Origin: Clostridiales bacterium
GTDB lineage: Bacteria; Bacillota; Clostridia; Oscillospirales; Oscillospiraceae
DNA: 64,000 bases
NCBI GenBank assembly: GCA_003150355.1
Contig: QAMJ01000015.1
Coordinates: forward strand, 1 to 64,000
Direction of reading: 5' to 3'
Part shown: positions 57,537-64,000 of the stretch, piece by piece
Position numbering within the stretch: position 1 is the stretch's first letter
Layout: the number at the start of each line of letters is the position of its first letter
Made by a program: the position numbers and the translations under genes
The notes under the pieces: model-generated
Databases searched by the model: none
What the model was told of the DNA's origin: nothing
Seen by the model: the letters and a program-made list of their open reading frames with translations, nothing else

Positions 57537-58371
57537 AAACGTTCTGCATATTGAAAATATAACCATGCAGTTCGGCGGCGTTGTCGCCGTCAATAACCTG
57601 AACCTCGATGTCAACAAGGGTGAGATAATCGCCCTTATCGGCCCGAACGGCGCGGGCAAGACCACCGCGTTCAACTGCGTCACCGGCGTCTATGAGCCGA
57701 CCAACGGCAAGATAGACTTCATGGGCGAGACGATCGTTGAGAACTACCCGCAGGGCAAAATGAAAAAGATCTATGCCGGTGAGAATATGGGTATGTACGA
57801 TAAGGTCGTCTCCCTCACTCCCGATGTGATAACCGGAAAGGGCATCGCCCGTACCTTCCAGAATATCCGTCTGTTCTCCAAGCTCAGCGTTTTCGAGAAC
57901 GTCATCATCGCAAAGCATATGCGCGCAAAGCAGAACTTCTTCTCTGCCGCCCTGCACCTGAACGGCGCAGAGGAAAAGCGCATGCGTGAGGAGACCATGG
58001 CTCTGCTTGAGGAGCAGGGGCTCGATAAGTATAAGGACGATGTCGCCGGCAGCCTGCCTTATGGCATCCAGCGCCGTCTTGAGATCGCCCGCGCTCTCGC
58101 TACCGAGCCGAAGCTTCTCCTGCTTGATGAGCCTGCCGCCGGTATGAACCCGCAGGAGACTCTTGAGCTTGCGGACTTCATCGTTGAGATCAGGAAGAAA
58201 TATGATCTCTCCGTGTTCCTTGTCGAGCACCACATGGATCTTGTTATGAACATCAGCGACAGGATATATGTCCTCGATTTCGGTAAGCTTATCGCGGAAG
58301 GCGTTCCCTCCGAGATACAGAACAATGTCAAAGTCATAGACGCATACCTGGGGGTGAGCGAGGATGAGTGA
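57529..58371 (+). CDS. livG: Branched-chain amino acid ABC transporter ATPase LivG
   Basis: A 280-residue ATPase with Walker A GPNGAGKTT (about 37-45) and the LivG-specific GIARTFQNIRLFSKLSVFENV (about 107-127). The signature is LPYGIQRRLEIARAL, Walker B LLLLDEPAAGMNP is near 202-214, and the switch region is LVEHHMD. An insertion of about 15 residues between the P-loop and the Q-loop (around 60-95) makes it longer than the roughly 255-residue norm. It overlaps livM and livF by 8 bases each. Confidence 0.94.
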   Translation: MAENVLHIENITMQFGGVVAVNNLNLDVNKGEIIALIGPNGAGKTTAFNCVTGVYEPTNGKIDFMGETIVENYPQGKMKKIYAGENMGMYDKVVSLTPDVITGKGIARTFQNIRLFSKLSVFENVIIAKHMRAKQNFFSAALHLNGAEEKRMREETMALLEEQGLDKYKDDVAGSLPYGIQRRLEIARALATEPKLLLLDEPAAGMNPQETLELADFIVEIRKKYDLSVFLVEHHMDLVMNISDRIYVLDFGKLIAEGVPSEIQNNVKVIDAYLGVSEDE

Positions 58372-59074
58372 TGTTATACTCAGCGTAAAGGACCTTAAGG
58401 TCAACTACGGCGGCATCGAAGCCGTCAAGGGCATATCCTTTGATGTTCCCCGCGGTGAGATCGTCACCCTGATCGGCGCAAACGGCGCCGGTAAGTCCAC
58501 AACGCTCAAGGCCATCGCCGGGCTTGTCAAGCCGAGCGCGGGCTCCATTGAGTTTAACGGCGCGAACATTACCGGCAAGGATCCCTCCTCTATCGTTGGC
58601 TCCGGTATCACTCTTGTCCCCGAAGGCCGCCGCGTGTTTGATAATATGTCCGTCCTTGAGAACATCAAGATCGGCGCGTACCTGCGCACTGACAGTCTGG
58701 ACGACGATATCGAGTGGGTGTATTCACTCTTCCCGCGCCTCAAGGAGCGCAGCTGGCAGCTGGCCGGTACGCTCTCCGGCGGCGAGCAGCAGATGCTTGC
58801 CGTTGCCCGCGCGCTGATGAGCCATCCGCAGGTCATTATGATGGATGAGCCGTCGCTGGGTCTTGCCCCGCTGGTCGTCAAGGGTATCTTTGATATCATC
58901 AGAGAAATCAACAAAAACGGCACCACCGTTCTTCTCATCGAGCAGAACGCCAACATGGCGCTCAAGGCTGCGAATGACGCCTACGTGCTTGAGACCGGCA
59001 GTATTACCCTGTCCGGTACCGGCGCGGAGCTTCTCGCGAACGAGCAGGTCAGAAAGGCCTACCTCGGCAGCTGA
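58364..59074 (+). CDS. livF: Branched-chain amino acid ABC transporter ATPase LivF
   Basis: A 236-residue ATPase, the second of the LivGF pair. Walker A is GANGAGKST (about 38-46), followed by LVPEGRRVFDNMSVLEN (about 86-102), signature LSGGEQQMLAVARAL (about 137-151), and Walker B IMMDEPSLGLAP (about 158-169). It starts inside the end of livG and is followed by a strong terminator, closing the operon. Confidence 0.95.
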   Translation: MSDVILSVKDLKVNYGGIEAVKGISFDVPRGEIVTLIGANGAGKSTTLKAIAGLVKPSAGSIEFNGANITGKDPSSIVGSGITLVPEGRRVFDNMSVLENIKIGAYLRTDSLDDDIEWVYSLFPRLKERSWQLAGTLSGGEQQMLAVARALMSHPQVIMMDEPSLGLAPLVVKGIFDIIREINKNGTTVLLIEQNANMALKAANDAYVLETGSITLSGTGAELLANEQVRKAYLGS

Positions 59075-59086
59075 TACAAAGCTTTT

Positions 59087-59128
59087 ATACGGACGGATAT
59101 CCGCTCTTTGGATATCCGTCCGTATTTA
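59087..59128 (+). terminator. Terminator after livF
   Basis: A perfect 16-bp stem (59087-59102/59110-59125) with a 7-base loop. The following T-run is weak (TTACTTTAT). Confidence 0.75.
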
Positions 59129-59153
59129 CTTTATCCATTGCCTGTGGTAAAAT
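59125..59153 (+). promoter_or_regulatory. Promoter of prfA
   Basis: TTTACT (59125-59130), a 17-bp spacer and TAAAAT (59148-59153), about 30 bases before the ATG. Confidence 0.5.
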
Positions 59154-59184
59154 AATCTGTAAAATCCAATTATCGGAGTGACAC

Positions 59185-60255
59185 ATGTTCGATAGTATTA
59201 AACAGCTTCAGCGGCAGTATGAGCTGCTCTGCGCAAGAATGGAGGAGCCTTCCACCTACTCTGACCCGGCGGCCTATTCTAAATATGAGCGCGAAGCGCG
59301 TGAGCTTCAGCCCATTGTGACCGCGTATACCGAGTACCAGCAGGCTGATTCACGGATGCAGGAAGCGCTTGAACTCATGGGCGACAGTGAGATGCGTGAG
59401 CTTGCGCAGGAGGAATACGCTCAGGCCAAGGCGGATAAGGAGCGGCTTGAGCAGGAGATAAAGATACTTCTGCTGCCCAAGGATCCTAACGATGCGAAGA
59501 ACGTCATCATGGAGATACGCGGCGGCGTCGGCGGGGAAGAGGGTATGCTTTTTGCGGCAGATCTGTTCCGTATGTATTCGATGTATGCCGAGTCCAAGGG
59601 CTGGAAGATCGATGTTGCCAACGTCAGTGAGACCGAGCTTGGCGGCATAAAGGAGATAAGCTTCGTTGTCGAGGGTAACGGCGCGTATTCACGGCTCAAG
59701 TTTGAAGCCGGCGGTCACCGCGTCCAGCGCGTCCCGGTCACGGAGTCCGGCGGCAGGATACACACCTCGGCCGCAACGGTCGCCGTCCTGCCCGAGGTCG
59801 AGGAGGTCGACTTCCAGCTTAACCCCAATGACCTCAAGATCGATACCTACCGTTCCTCCGGTGCCGGCGGTCAGCATGTCAATAAAACCGAGAGCGCGAT
59901 CCGCATTACCCATATCCCTACCGGAACCGTCGTCGAGTGTCAGGATGAGCGCAGCCAGTATAAGAACAAGGATCGCGCCATGCAGATCCTCCGCTCAAAG
60001 CTCTATGAAGCAGAGCAGGCGAGGCAGCATGCGGCAGTCGCGAGCGAGCGGCGGAGTCAGATCGGGTCAGGTGACCGCAGCGAGCGCATCCGCACCTATA
60101 ATTTCCCGCAGAACCGCGTGACGGATCACCGCCTCAGCGGAGACAATAAGAATTTCAATATCCAGAGCATAATAAACGGGAACCTTGACCCGCTTATCGA
60201 CTGCCTTGTTACCGCCGATCAGGCGGCAAAGCTTCAAGCGCAAACGGAGGTGTAG
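59185..60255 (+). CDS. prfA: Peptide chain release factor 1
   Basis: A class I release factor recognising UAA and UAG. The catalytic GGQ sits in SSGAGGQHVNKTESAIRITH (about 224-243). RF1-type features include ALELMGD and GGRIHTSAATVAVLPE. The anticodon-like recognition region lies between about 180 and 200, as in RF1. The length of 356 residues is standard. GGAG lies 7 bases before the ATG. The next gene starts 2 bases on, as in the common prfA-tsaC neighbourhood. Confidence 0.96.
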   Translation: MFDSIKQLQRQYELLCARMEEPSTYSDPAAYSKYEREARELQPIVTAYTEYQQADSRMQEALELMGDSEMRELAQEEYAQAKADKERLEQEIKILLLPKDPNDAKNVIMEIRGGVGGEEGMLFAADLFRMYSMYAESKGWKIDVANVSETELGGIKEISFVVEGNGAYSRLKFEAGGHRVQRVPVTESGGRIHTSAATVAVLPEVEEVDFQLNPNDLKIDTYRSSGAGGQHVNKTESAIRITHIPTGTVVECQDERSQYKNKDRAMQILRSKLYEAEQARQHAAVASERRSQIGSGDRSERIRTYNFPQNRVTDHRLSGDNKNFNIQSIINGNLDPLIDCLVTADQAAKLQAQTEV

Positions 60256-60257
60256 CA

Positions 60258-61466
60258 ATGAAAACACAGGTCTTTTCCGGCACATCAAAAGGTGCCGCGG
60301 AAATAATCAAAAGCGGCGGCCTTGTCGCCGTCCCAACTGAGACAGTATACGGCCTTGCCGGCAGCGGATTGAACGAGCAGGCAGTGGGCATGATATATGA
60401 GGTCAAAGGCCGCCCGGCCGTAAAGCCTCTTTCGCTCATGGTTCACGGCAGCGAAGCCATGGACGCGCTGTGTCTCGATGTTCCGGGGCAGGCGCGCACG
60501 CTTGCCGCCCGCTTCTGGCCTGGGCCGCTGACCATTGTGCTGAAAGCGAAACCGGAGATACCATCCATCGTTCTTGCGGGCGGCTCGACCGTTGGGCTGC
60601 GCTGCCCGGATCATCCGCTTACCCTTGAACTGCTGCGTGACTGCGGCCTTCCGCTTGCCGCGCCTTCAGCGAATCCCTCAGATGAAGAAAGCCCCAAGGA
60701 TGCCGGTAAGGTGCTCGAATACTTTGACGGAAAGATAGACGCTGTTATCGACGGCGGCAGATGCGGCCTTGGCCGTGAGTCCACGATAATAGACATGAGT
60801 AAGCCCCCGTACCGCATCCTCCGTCAGGGTGCACTGCCAGCTGAGGATATTGCCGATGCGCTTGTCGGCGGGATGAAGGTAATCGGCATAACCGGCGGCA
60901 CAGGCTGCGGGAAAACGACTGCGCTGCAGGAGCTTGAAGCCATGGGCGCACTCGTGCTCGACTGCGATGCGATCTACCATGAGCTGCTTGAGAGCAGCGC
61001 GGAGCTTCTGGGCGAGATCGAAAATCGCTTCCCGGACACGGTGCAGGACGGTAAACTCAATCGTAAGGCGCTCGGCGCTGTTGTGTTCGCGGACTCCGCG
61101 GCGCTCAGCGATCTGAACGCGATCACGCATAAATATGTCGGCCTTGAGCTTCAGCGCAGGCTGCGTGAGTTTGCCATGACCGGCGGTACGCTTGCCGCAA
61201 TAGACGCCATAGAACTGTTTTCGAGCGGCATAAACGGGCGCTGCTTCAAGACTGTGGCAGTCCTTTCGGATAAGGAAAACCGCGTAAAGCGCATTATGGC
61301 GCGGGACGGGATAACGCGGGAGTATGCGCTTCTGCGCATTGCCGCCCAGCATGACGACGGCTATTATGCCGAAAAATGCGACTACACACTGTACAATAAC
61401 GCTGACATGGACAGCTTCAGAAACGACTGCCGTCAGCTTTTTAAGGAGATGTTCAGCAATGGATGA
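60258..61466 (+). CDS. Fusion of threonylcarbamoyl-AMP synthase (TsaC/YrdC) and dephospho-CoA kinase (CoaE)
   Basis: Residues 1-205 are a YrdC/TsaC domain that makes threonylcarbamoyl-AMP for tRNA t6A. Its parts are GGLVAVPTETVYGLAGSG (about 20-37), KGRPAVKPLSLMV (about 51-63), the PSAN motif (about 136) and LRQGALP. It lacks the extra Sua5 domain. Residues 206-402 form a complete dephospho-CoA kinase: P-loop GGTGCGKTT (213-221), VLDCDAIYHELL (about 233-244) and the RVKRIMARDG lid (about 340-349). The frame is continuous with no Shine-Dalgarno at the internal Met206. The two reactions are unrelated except that both use ATP. Confidence 0.9.
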   Translation: MKTQVFSGTSKGAAEIIKSGGLVAVPTETVYGLAGSGLNEQAVGMIYEVKGRPAVKPLSLMVHGSEAMDALCLDVPGQARTLAARFWPGPLTIVLKAKPEIPSIVLAGGSTVGLRCPDHPLTLELLRDCGLPLAAPSANPSDEESPKDAGKVLEYFDGKIDAVIDGGRCGLGRESTIIDMSKPPYRILRQGALPAEDIADALVGGMKVIGITGGTGCGKTTALQELEAMGALVLDCDAIYHELLESSAELLGEIENRFPDTVQDGKLNRKALGAVVFADSAALSDLNAITHKYVGLELQRRLREFAMTGGTLAAIDAIELFSSGINGRCFKTVAVLSDKENRVKRIMARDGITREYALLRIAAQHDDGYYAEKCDYTLYNNADMDSFRNDCRQLFKEMFSNG

Positions 61467-62841
61467 GATCAAAAGCAAGCTTTTTTATGAGCCGAAGAAC
61501 GGCTACGACCTGATAGACGCCGCCGAGCATGTCGCCGTTGAGGACTACTGCCGCGGCTATATGGATTTTTTGAACACTTCCCGCACCGAGCGCGAGGCTG
61601 TCGCGAACGCGATCGCCATGGCAAAGGAGAACGGATTTGTCGAGTTCCGCCCCGGTATGGAGCTGCGCCCCGGCACAAAGGTCTATTACTGCAATCGCGG
61701 CAAGGCGCTTATCCTCGCCGTTATCGGCAAGCACAGTCTCTCAGGCGGCGCGGTCATTGCCGGCGCCCATGTCGACGCGCCGCGCGTCGATCTCAAGCAG
61801 AACCCGATGTATGAGACGGACGAGCTCTGCTATTTCCGCACACACTATTACGGTGGGATAAAGAAATATCAGTGGGTCACTATCCCTCTCGAGCTGCACG
61901 GCGTCGCCGTGCTCAAGGACGGCACTGTCGTGGATATCTGCATCGGCAGAGAACCTGATGAGCCGCGCTTCGTCATCACCGACCTGCTGCCGCATCTTGC
62001 GCAGGAGCAGGTGAAAAAGACGATGGCCGAGGGCATTACCGGCGAGGGGCTCCAGCTTCTCATCGGCTCTGTTCCATATGCGGGCGAGGGCAAGGACAGG
62101 GTCAAGCTCGCGGTGCTCTCCACGCTCAATGATATGTACGGCATCACCGAGGAGGATTTCCTCTCGGCGGAGCTTGCCGCTGTCCCGGCTTTTGATGTCT
62201 GCGAGATCGGCTTTGACCGCTCACTCATCGGCGGCTACGGCCATGACGACAGGGTCTGCGCATATGCAGAGCTCAAGGCGCTGTTCGACGTGAACGAGCC
62301 GGAGCGCACCTGCGTGTGCATCCTTGCCGATAAGGAGGAGATAGGCTCCGACGGCGTGACCGGTATGCAGAGCGCGGCGTTCGACTGCTTTATGGAGGAT
62401 CTGTGCGCGATACAGGGCGTTGATGTGCGCCGCTGCTTTGAGAACAGCTTCTGCCTGTCGGCAGACGTGACCGCGGCCTTCGACCCGCTGTACCCCGAAG
62501 CCTACGAGAAGAGCAACGATGCAAAGCTCAACTACGGTATGGGTATCTGCAAGTTCACCGGCGCGCGCGGCAAGTCCGGTACGAGCGACGCCTCCGCCGA
62601 GGTGGTCGCGTATCTGCGCCGCCTGTTCGATAAGGCCGGTGTTATCTGGCAACTTACCGAGATGGGCAAGGTCGATCTCGGCGGCGGCGGAACGATAGCC
62701 AAGTACATGGCAAACCGCAATATCGACACCATCGATGCGGGTGTGCCCGTATTGAGCATGCATGCGCCGTTCGAGGTAGTCTCCAAGCTCGACTGCTACA
62801 TGACCTATAAGGGTGTGCGCGCAGCGTACTGCGACGAATAA
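61459..62841 (+). CDS. M18 family aminopeptidase
   Basis: A 460-residue zinc aminopeptidase of the M18 (aspartyl aminopeptidase-like) family. Metal-site motifs are AGAHVDAPRVDLKQNP (about 98-113), with HYYGGIKKYQW following, DKEEIGSDG (about 291-299), and a late MHAPFEV His (about 434-440). The ATG at 61459 has AAGGAG 10 bases upstream and overlaps the end of the fusion gene. It is cytoplasmic and processes peptides. Confidence 0.9.
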   Translation: MDEIKSKLFYEPKNGYDLIDAAEHVAVEDYCRGYMDFLNTSRTEREAVANAIAMAKENGFVEFRPGMELRPGTKVYYCNRGKALILAVIGKHSLSGGAVIAGAHVDAPRVDLKQNPMYETDELCYFRTHYYGGIKKYQWVTIPLELHGVAVLKDGTVVDICIGREPDEPRFVITDLLPHLAQEQVKKTMAEGITGEGLQLLIGSVPYAGEGKDRVKLAVLSTLNDMYGITEEDFLSAELAAVPAFDVCEIGFDRSLIGGYGHDDRVCAYAELKALFDVNEPERTCVCILADKEEIGSDGVTGMQSAAFDCFMEDLCAIQGVDVRRCFENSFCLSADVTAAFDPLYPEAYEKSNDAKLNYGMGICKFTGARGKSGTSDASAEVVAYLRRLFDKAGVIWQLTEMGKVDLGGGGTIAKYMANRNIDTIDAGVPVLSMHAPFEVVSKLDCYMTYKGVRAAYCDE

Positions 62842-62856
62842 AAATTAATAAGCCAG

Positions 62857-62889
62857 CAGGACGGGCATTCAGCTGCCCGTCCTGTTTTT
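62857..62889 (+). terminator. Terminator after the M18 gene
   Basis: A perfect 11-bp stem (62857-62867/62874-62884) followed by TTTTT. Confidence 0.88.
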
Positions 62890-62932
62890 ATATGCCGCTG
62901 TCTGGATAGAATACAATAGAGGTGATGAACAG

Positions 62933-63586
62933 ATGGCGGAAAGCGAAAACAAGACCGCGGAGATAAACGAGGTGACAGAGCTCGGGCAGACCCGGCAGGG
63001 GAGTATACACTGCCTGAGCATAATAGGCCAGATCGAGGGGCACCAGATCCTGCCCGAGGATGTGAAGACGACGAAGTACGAGCACGTTCTGCCGATGCTC
63101 GCGGCGATCGAGGAGAGCCCGGAGATAACGGGGCTGCTGATACTGCTCAACACCGTGGGCGGAGACGTTGAGGCGGGGCTTGCGATAGCGGAGCTCATCG
63201 CAGGAATGTCGACGCCGACAGTTTCGCTCGTCCTCGGCGGCGGGCACTCAATAGGCGTACCGCTCGCCGTCGCCGCAAAGCGCAGCTTTATCGCGCCCAC
63301 GGCGTCGATGACGATACACCCCGTGCGGATAAACGGCCTTGTCATAGGTGCGCCGCAGACCTATGAGTATCTTGCAGGGATGCAGGAGCGCATAGTGAGC
63401 TTTGTCACGGCGCACTCCCGGATAAGCCGCAGGGACTATACGCGCCTGATGTCGGACACGCGCAAACTTGCAAACGATGTCGGCACTATCCTCTCCGGTG
63501 AGGAGGCGGTGCAGTGCGGCCTGATAGACCAGATCGGCACGCTGTCCGATGCGCTTGAATATCTGAAGAAAGCCGCAGACGCATGA
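62933..63586 (+). CDS. tepA: ClpP-like serine protease TepA/YmfB
   Basis: A 217-residue ClpP-fold protein of the TepA (translocation-enhancing) group. The oxyanion region LLNTVGGDVEAGLAIAELI (about 71-89), nucleophile S106 in GGGHSIGVP and H129 in MTIHPV support an active peptidase. No signal peptide is present. The Shine-Dalgarno is GAGGTGA. In Bacillus this gene lies beside spoIIIE; here it lies alone before uppP. It is distinct from the true clpP at 19.8 kb. Confidence 0.88.
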   Translation: MAESENKTAEINEVTELGQTRQGSIHCLSIIGQIEGHQILPEDVKTTKYEHVLPMLAAIEESPEITGLLILLNTVGGDVEAGLAIAELIAGMSTPTVSLVLGGGHSIGVPLAVAAKRSFIAPTASMTIHPVRINGLVIGAPQTYEYLAGMQERIVSFVTAHSRISRRDYTRLMSDTRKLANDVGTILSGEEAVQCGLIDQIGTLSDALEYLKKAADA

Positions 63587-63601
63587 AAAAGCGTCTGCGG
63601 C
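63572..63601 (+). terminator. Hairpin overlapping the tepA stop codon
   Basis: A perfect 11-bp stem (63572-63582/63591-63601) in which the left arm is the last codons of tepA. It is followed by CATTTATA, a weak T-run. Confidence 0.55.
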
Positions 63602-63640
63602 CATTTATAAAAATGCCCTGCCCCTGCAGTTCTGTATTAC

Positions 63641-63669
63641 TTGTTTTTGAAGTATAAATGTGTTATGAT
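63641..63669 (+). promoter_or_regulatory. Promoter of uppP
   Basis: TTGTTT (63641-63646), a 17-bp spacer and TATGAT (63664-63669). Confidence 0.55.
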
Positions 63670-63701
63670 ATATTTTATGATTACCGTGGGGGTTTATGCA
63701 G

Positions 63702-64000
63702 ATGAGCGTTTGGAATGCTGTGATCCTGGGTCTGGTGCAGGGCATCACCGAGTTTTTGCCGGTGTCAAGCTCCGGGCATCTTTCTATGATAAATAATCTT
63801 TTCAACATGTCTGATATCCAGTCCGGGCATTTGTTCTTTGACGTGCTCCTGCATCTGGCGACCCTTATCTCGATCCTCATCGTTTACTGGAAGGATATTG
63901 TCAGCATGACATATGAGGCGCTGGCCTTTGTAAACCTCGGACCGCTTGCTGGTATGCCGCGCGAACGTTATCCGGCGGCGCGCATGCTGTTCATGATCGT
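63702..64000 (+). CDS. uppP: Undecaprenyl-diphosphatase UppP (5' part, cut by window end)
   Basis: The first 99 codons of the membrane phosphatase that recycles undecaprenyl diphosphate, the lipid carrier of cell-wall synthesis. The diagnostic VQGITEFLPVSSSGHL (about residues 11-26) and DVLLHLATLISILIVYWKDI (about 46-65) are present. I use the ATG at 63702, 8 bases after GTGGGGGT; an ATG at 63696 is too close to that site. The frame runs off the right edge of the window. Confidence 0.93.
   Translation, partial: MSVWNAVILGLVQGITEFLPVSSSGHLSMINNLFNMSDIQSGHLFFDVLLHLATLISILIVYWKDIVSMTYEALAFVNLGPLAGMPRERYPAARMLFMI

Noticed and set aside
1..64000. CRISPR arrays, prophage modules, known defence islands, rRNA operons, replication origin
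   Set aside because: No regularly spaced repeats, phage structural or integrase clusters, defence-gene signatures, rRNA or DnaA-box clusters were seen. The only mobile-element hint is the recombinase tail at the left edge.

Overview
The window is a 64 kb stretch of a spore-forming Clostridia chromosome, most likely a gut Oscillospirales (Ruminococcaceae/Oscillospiraceae-type) genome. Supporting this are the sporulation genes (sigK, ytfJ/gerW, a DacB/DacF-type carboxypeptidase), the large SRP RNA just upstream of dnaX-ebfC, the clostridial ispH-rpsA fusion, strong AGGAGG-type ribosome binding sites, and moderately GC-rich genes with dense co-directional operons. The organism call is an inference from gene content; no 16S gene is present.

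Layout. 1-2.15 kb is an AT-richer accessory segment. It holds the tail of a serine-recombinase-like protein, three unrecognised small genes on the minus strand, a structured palindromic repeat with tRNA T-arm-like inverted ends, and tRNA-Ala(CGC). 2.27-7.25 kb holds SRP RNA, dnaX, ebfC, a GH2 glycosidase and a radical SAM/SPASM protein. 7.4-10.9 kb is the aspartate pathway (hom, aspartate kinase, asd). 11.1-13.6 kb is a sugar cassette (D-lyxose/mannose isomerase, mutarotase, PfkB kinase). 13.7-18.2 kb carries sigK, lepB, rbgA, rnhB, yraN, a DUF1540 protein and a phosphoesterase. 18.3-24.8 kb is the protein quality-control block tig-clpP-clpX-lon-engB. 24.8-34 kb holds a site-2 protease, scpAB, ytfI/ytfJ, a D,D-carboxypeptidase, rluB, a BaiN-type flavoprotein, cmk and ispH-rpsA. 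34-37 kb holds a lipase-like hydrolase, dut, a sugar O-acetyltransferase and a wrecked sigma/anti-sigma locus.

37.1-39.6 kb is a polar amino acid ABC transporter preceded by ArgR-like operators. 39.7-42.1 kb is a LarA-family racemase overlapping an aminotransferase. 42.4-45.3 kb is xpaC-telA-LemA-like-ybaK. 45.5-48.8 kb holds rpe, recR, rnjA and an ArsC/Spx-fold protein. 48.9-54.1 kb holds secG, cls, ogt and ackA, with tmcAL diverging from ackA. 54.2-59.1 kb is a complete branched-chain amino acid ABC operon (livK-H-M-G-F). 59.2-64 kb holds prfA, a TsaC-CoaE fusion, an M18 aminopeptidase, a TepA-like protease and the start of uppP.

Most of the window is ordinary housekeeping sequence. I did not find a defence island, CRISPR array, prophage or large biosynthetic cluster. 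The observations most worth a second look are: an in-frame internal start with a perfect Shine-Dalgarno, plus an upstream extended -10 promoter, inside the ispH-rpsA fusion; the tandem ARG-box-like operators; the TsaC-CoaE fusion; the chimeric sigma-factor remnant flanked by two pieces of the same partner domain; and the T-arm-ended palindromic element beside tRNA-Ala.
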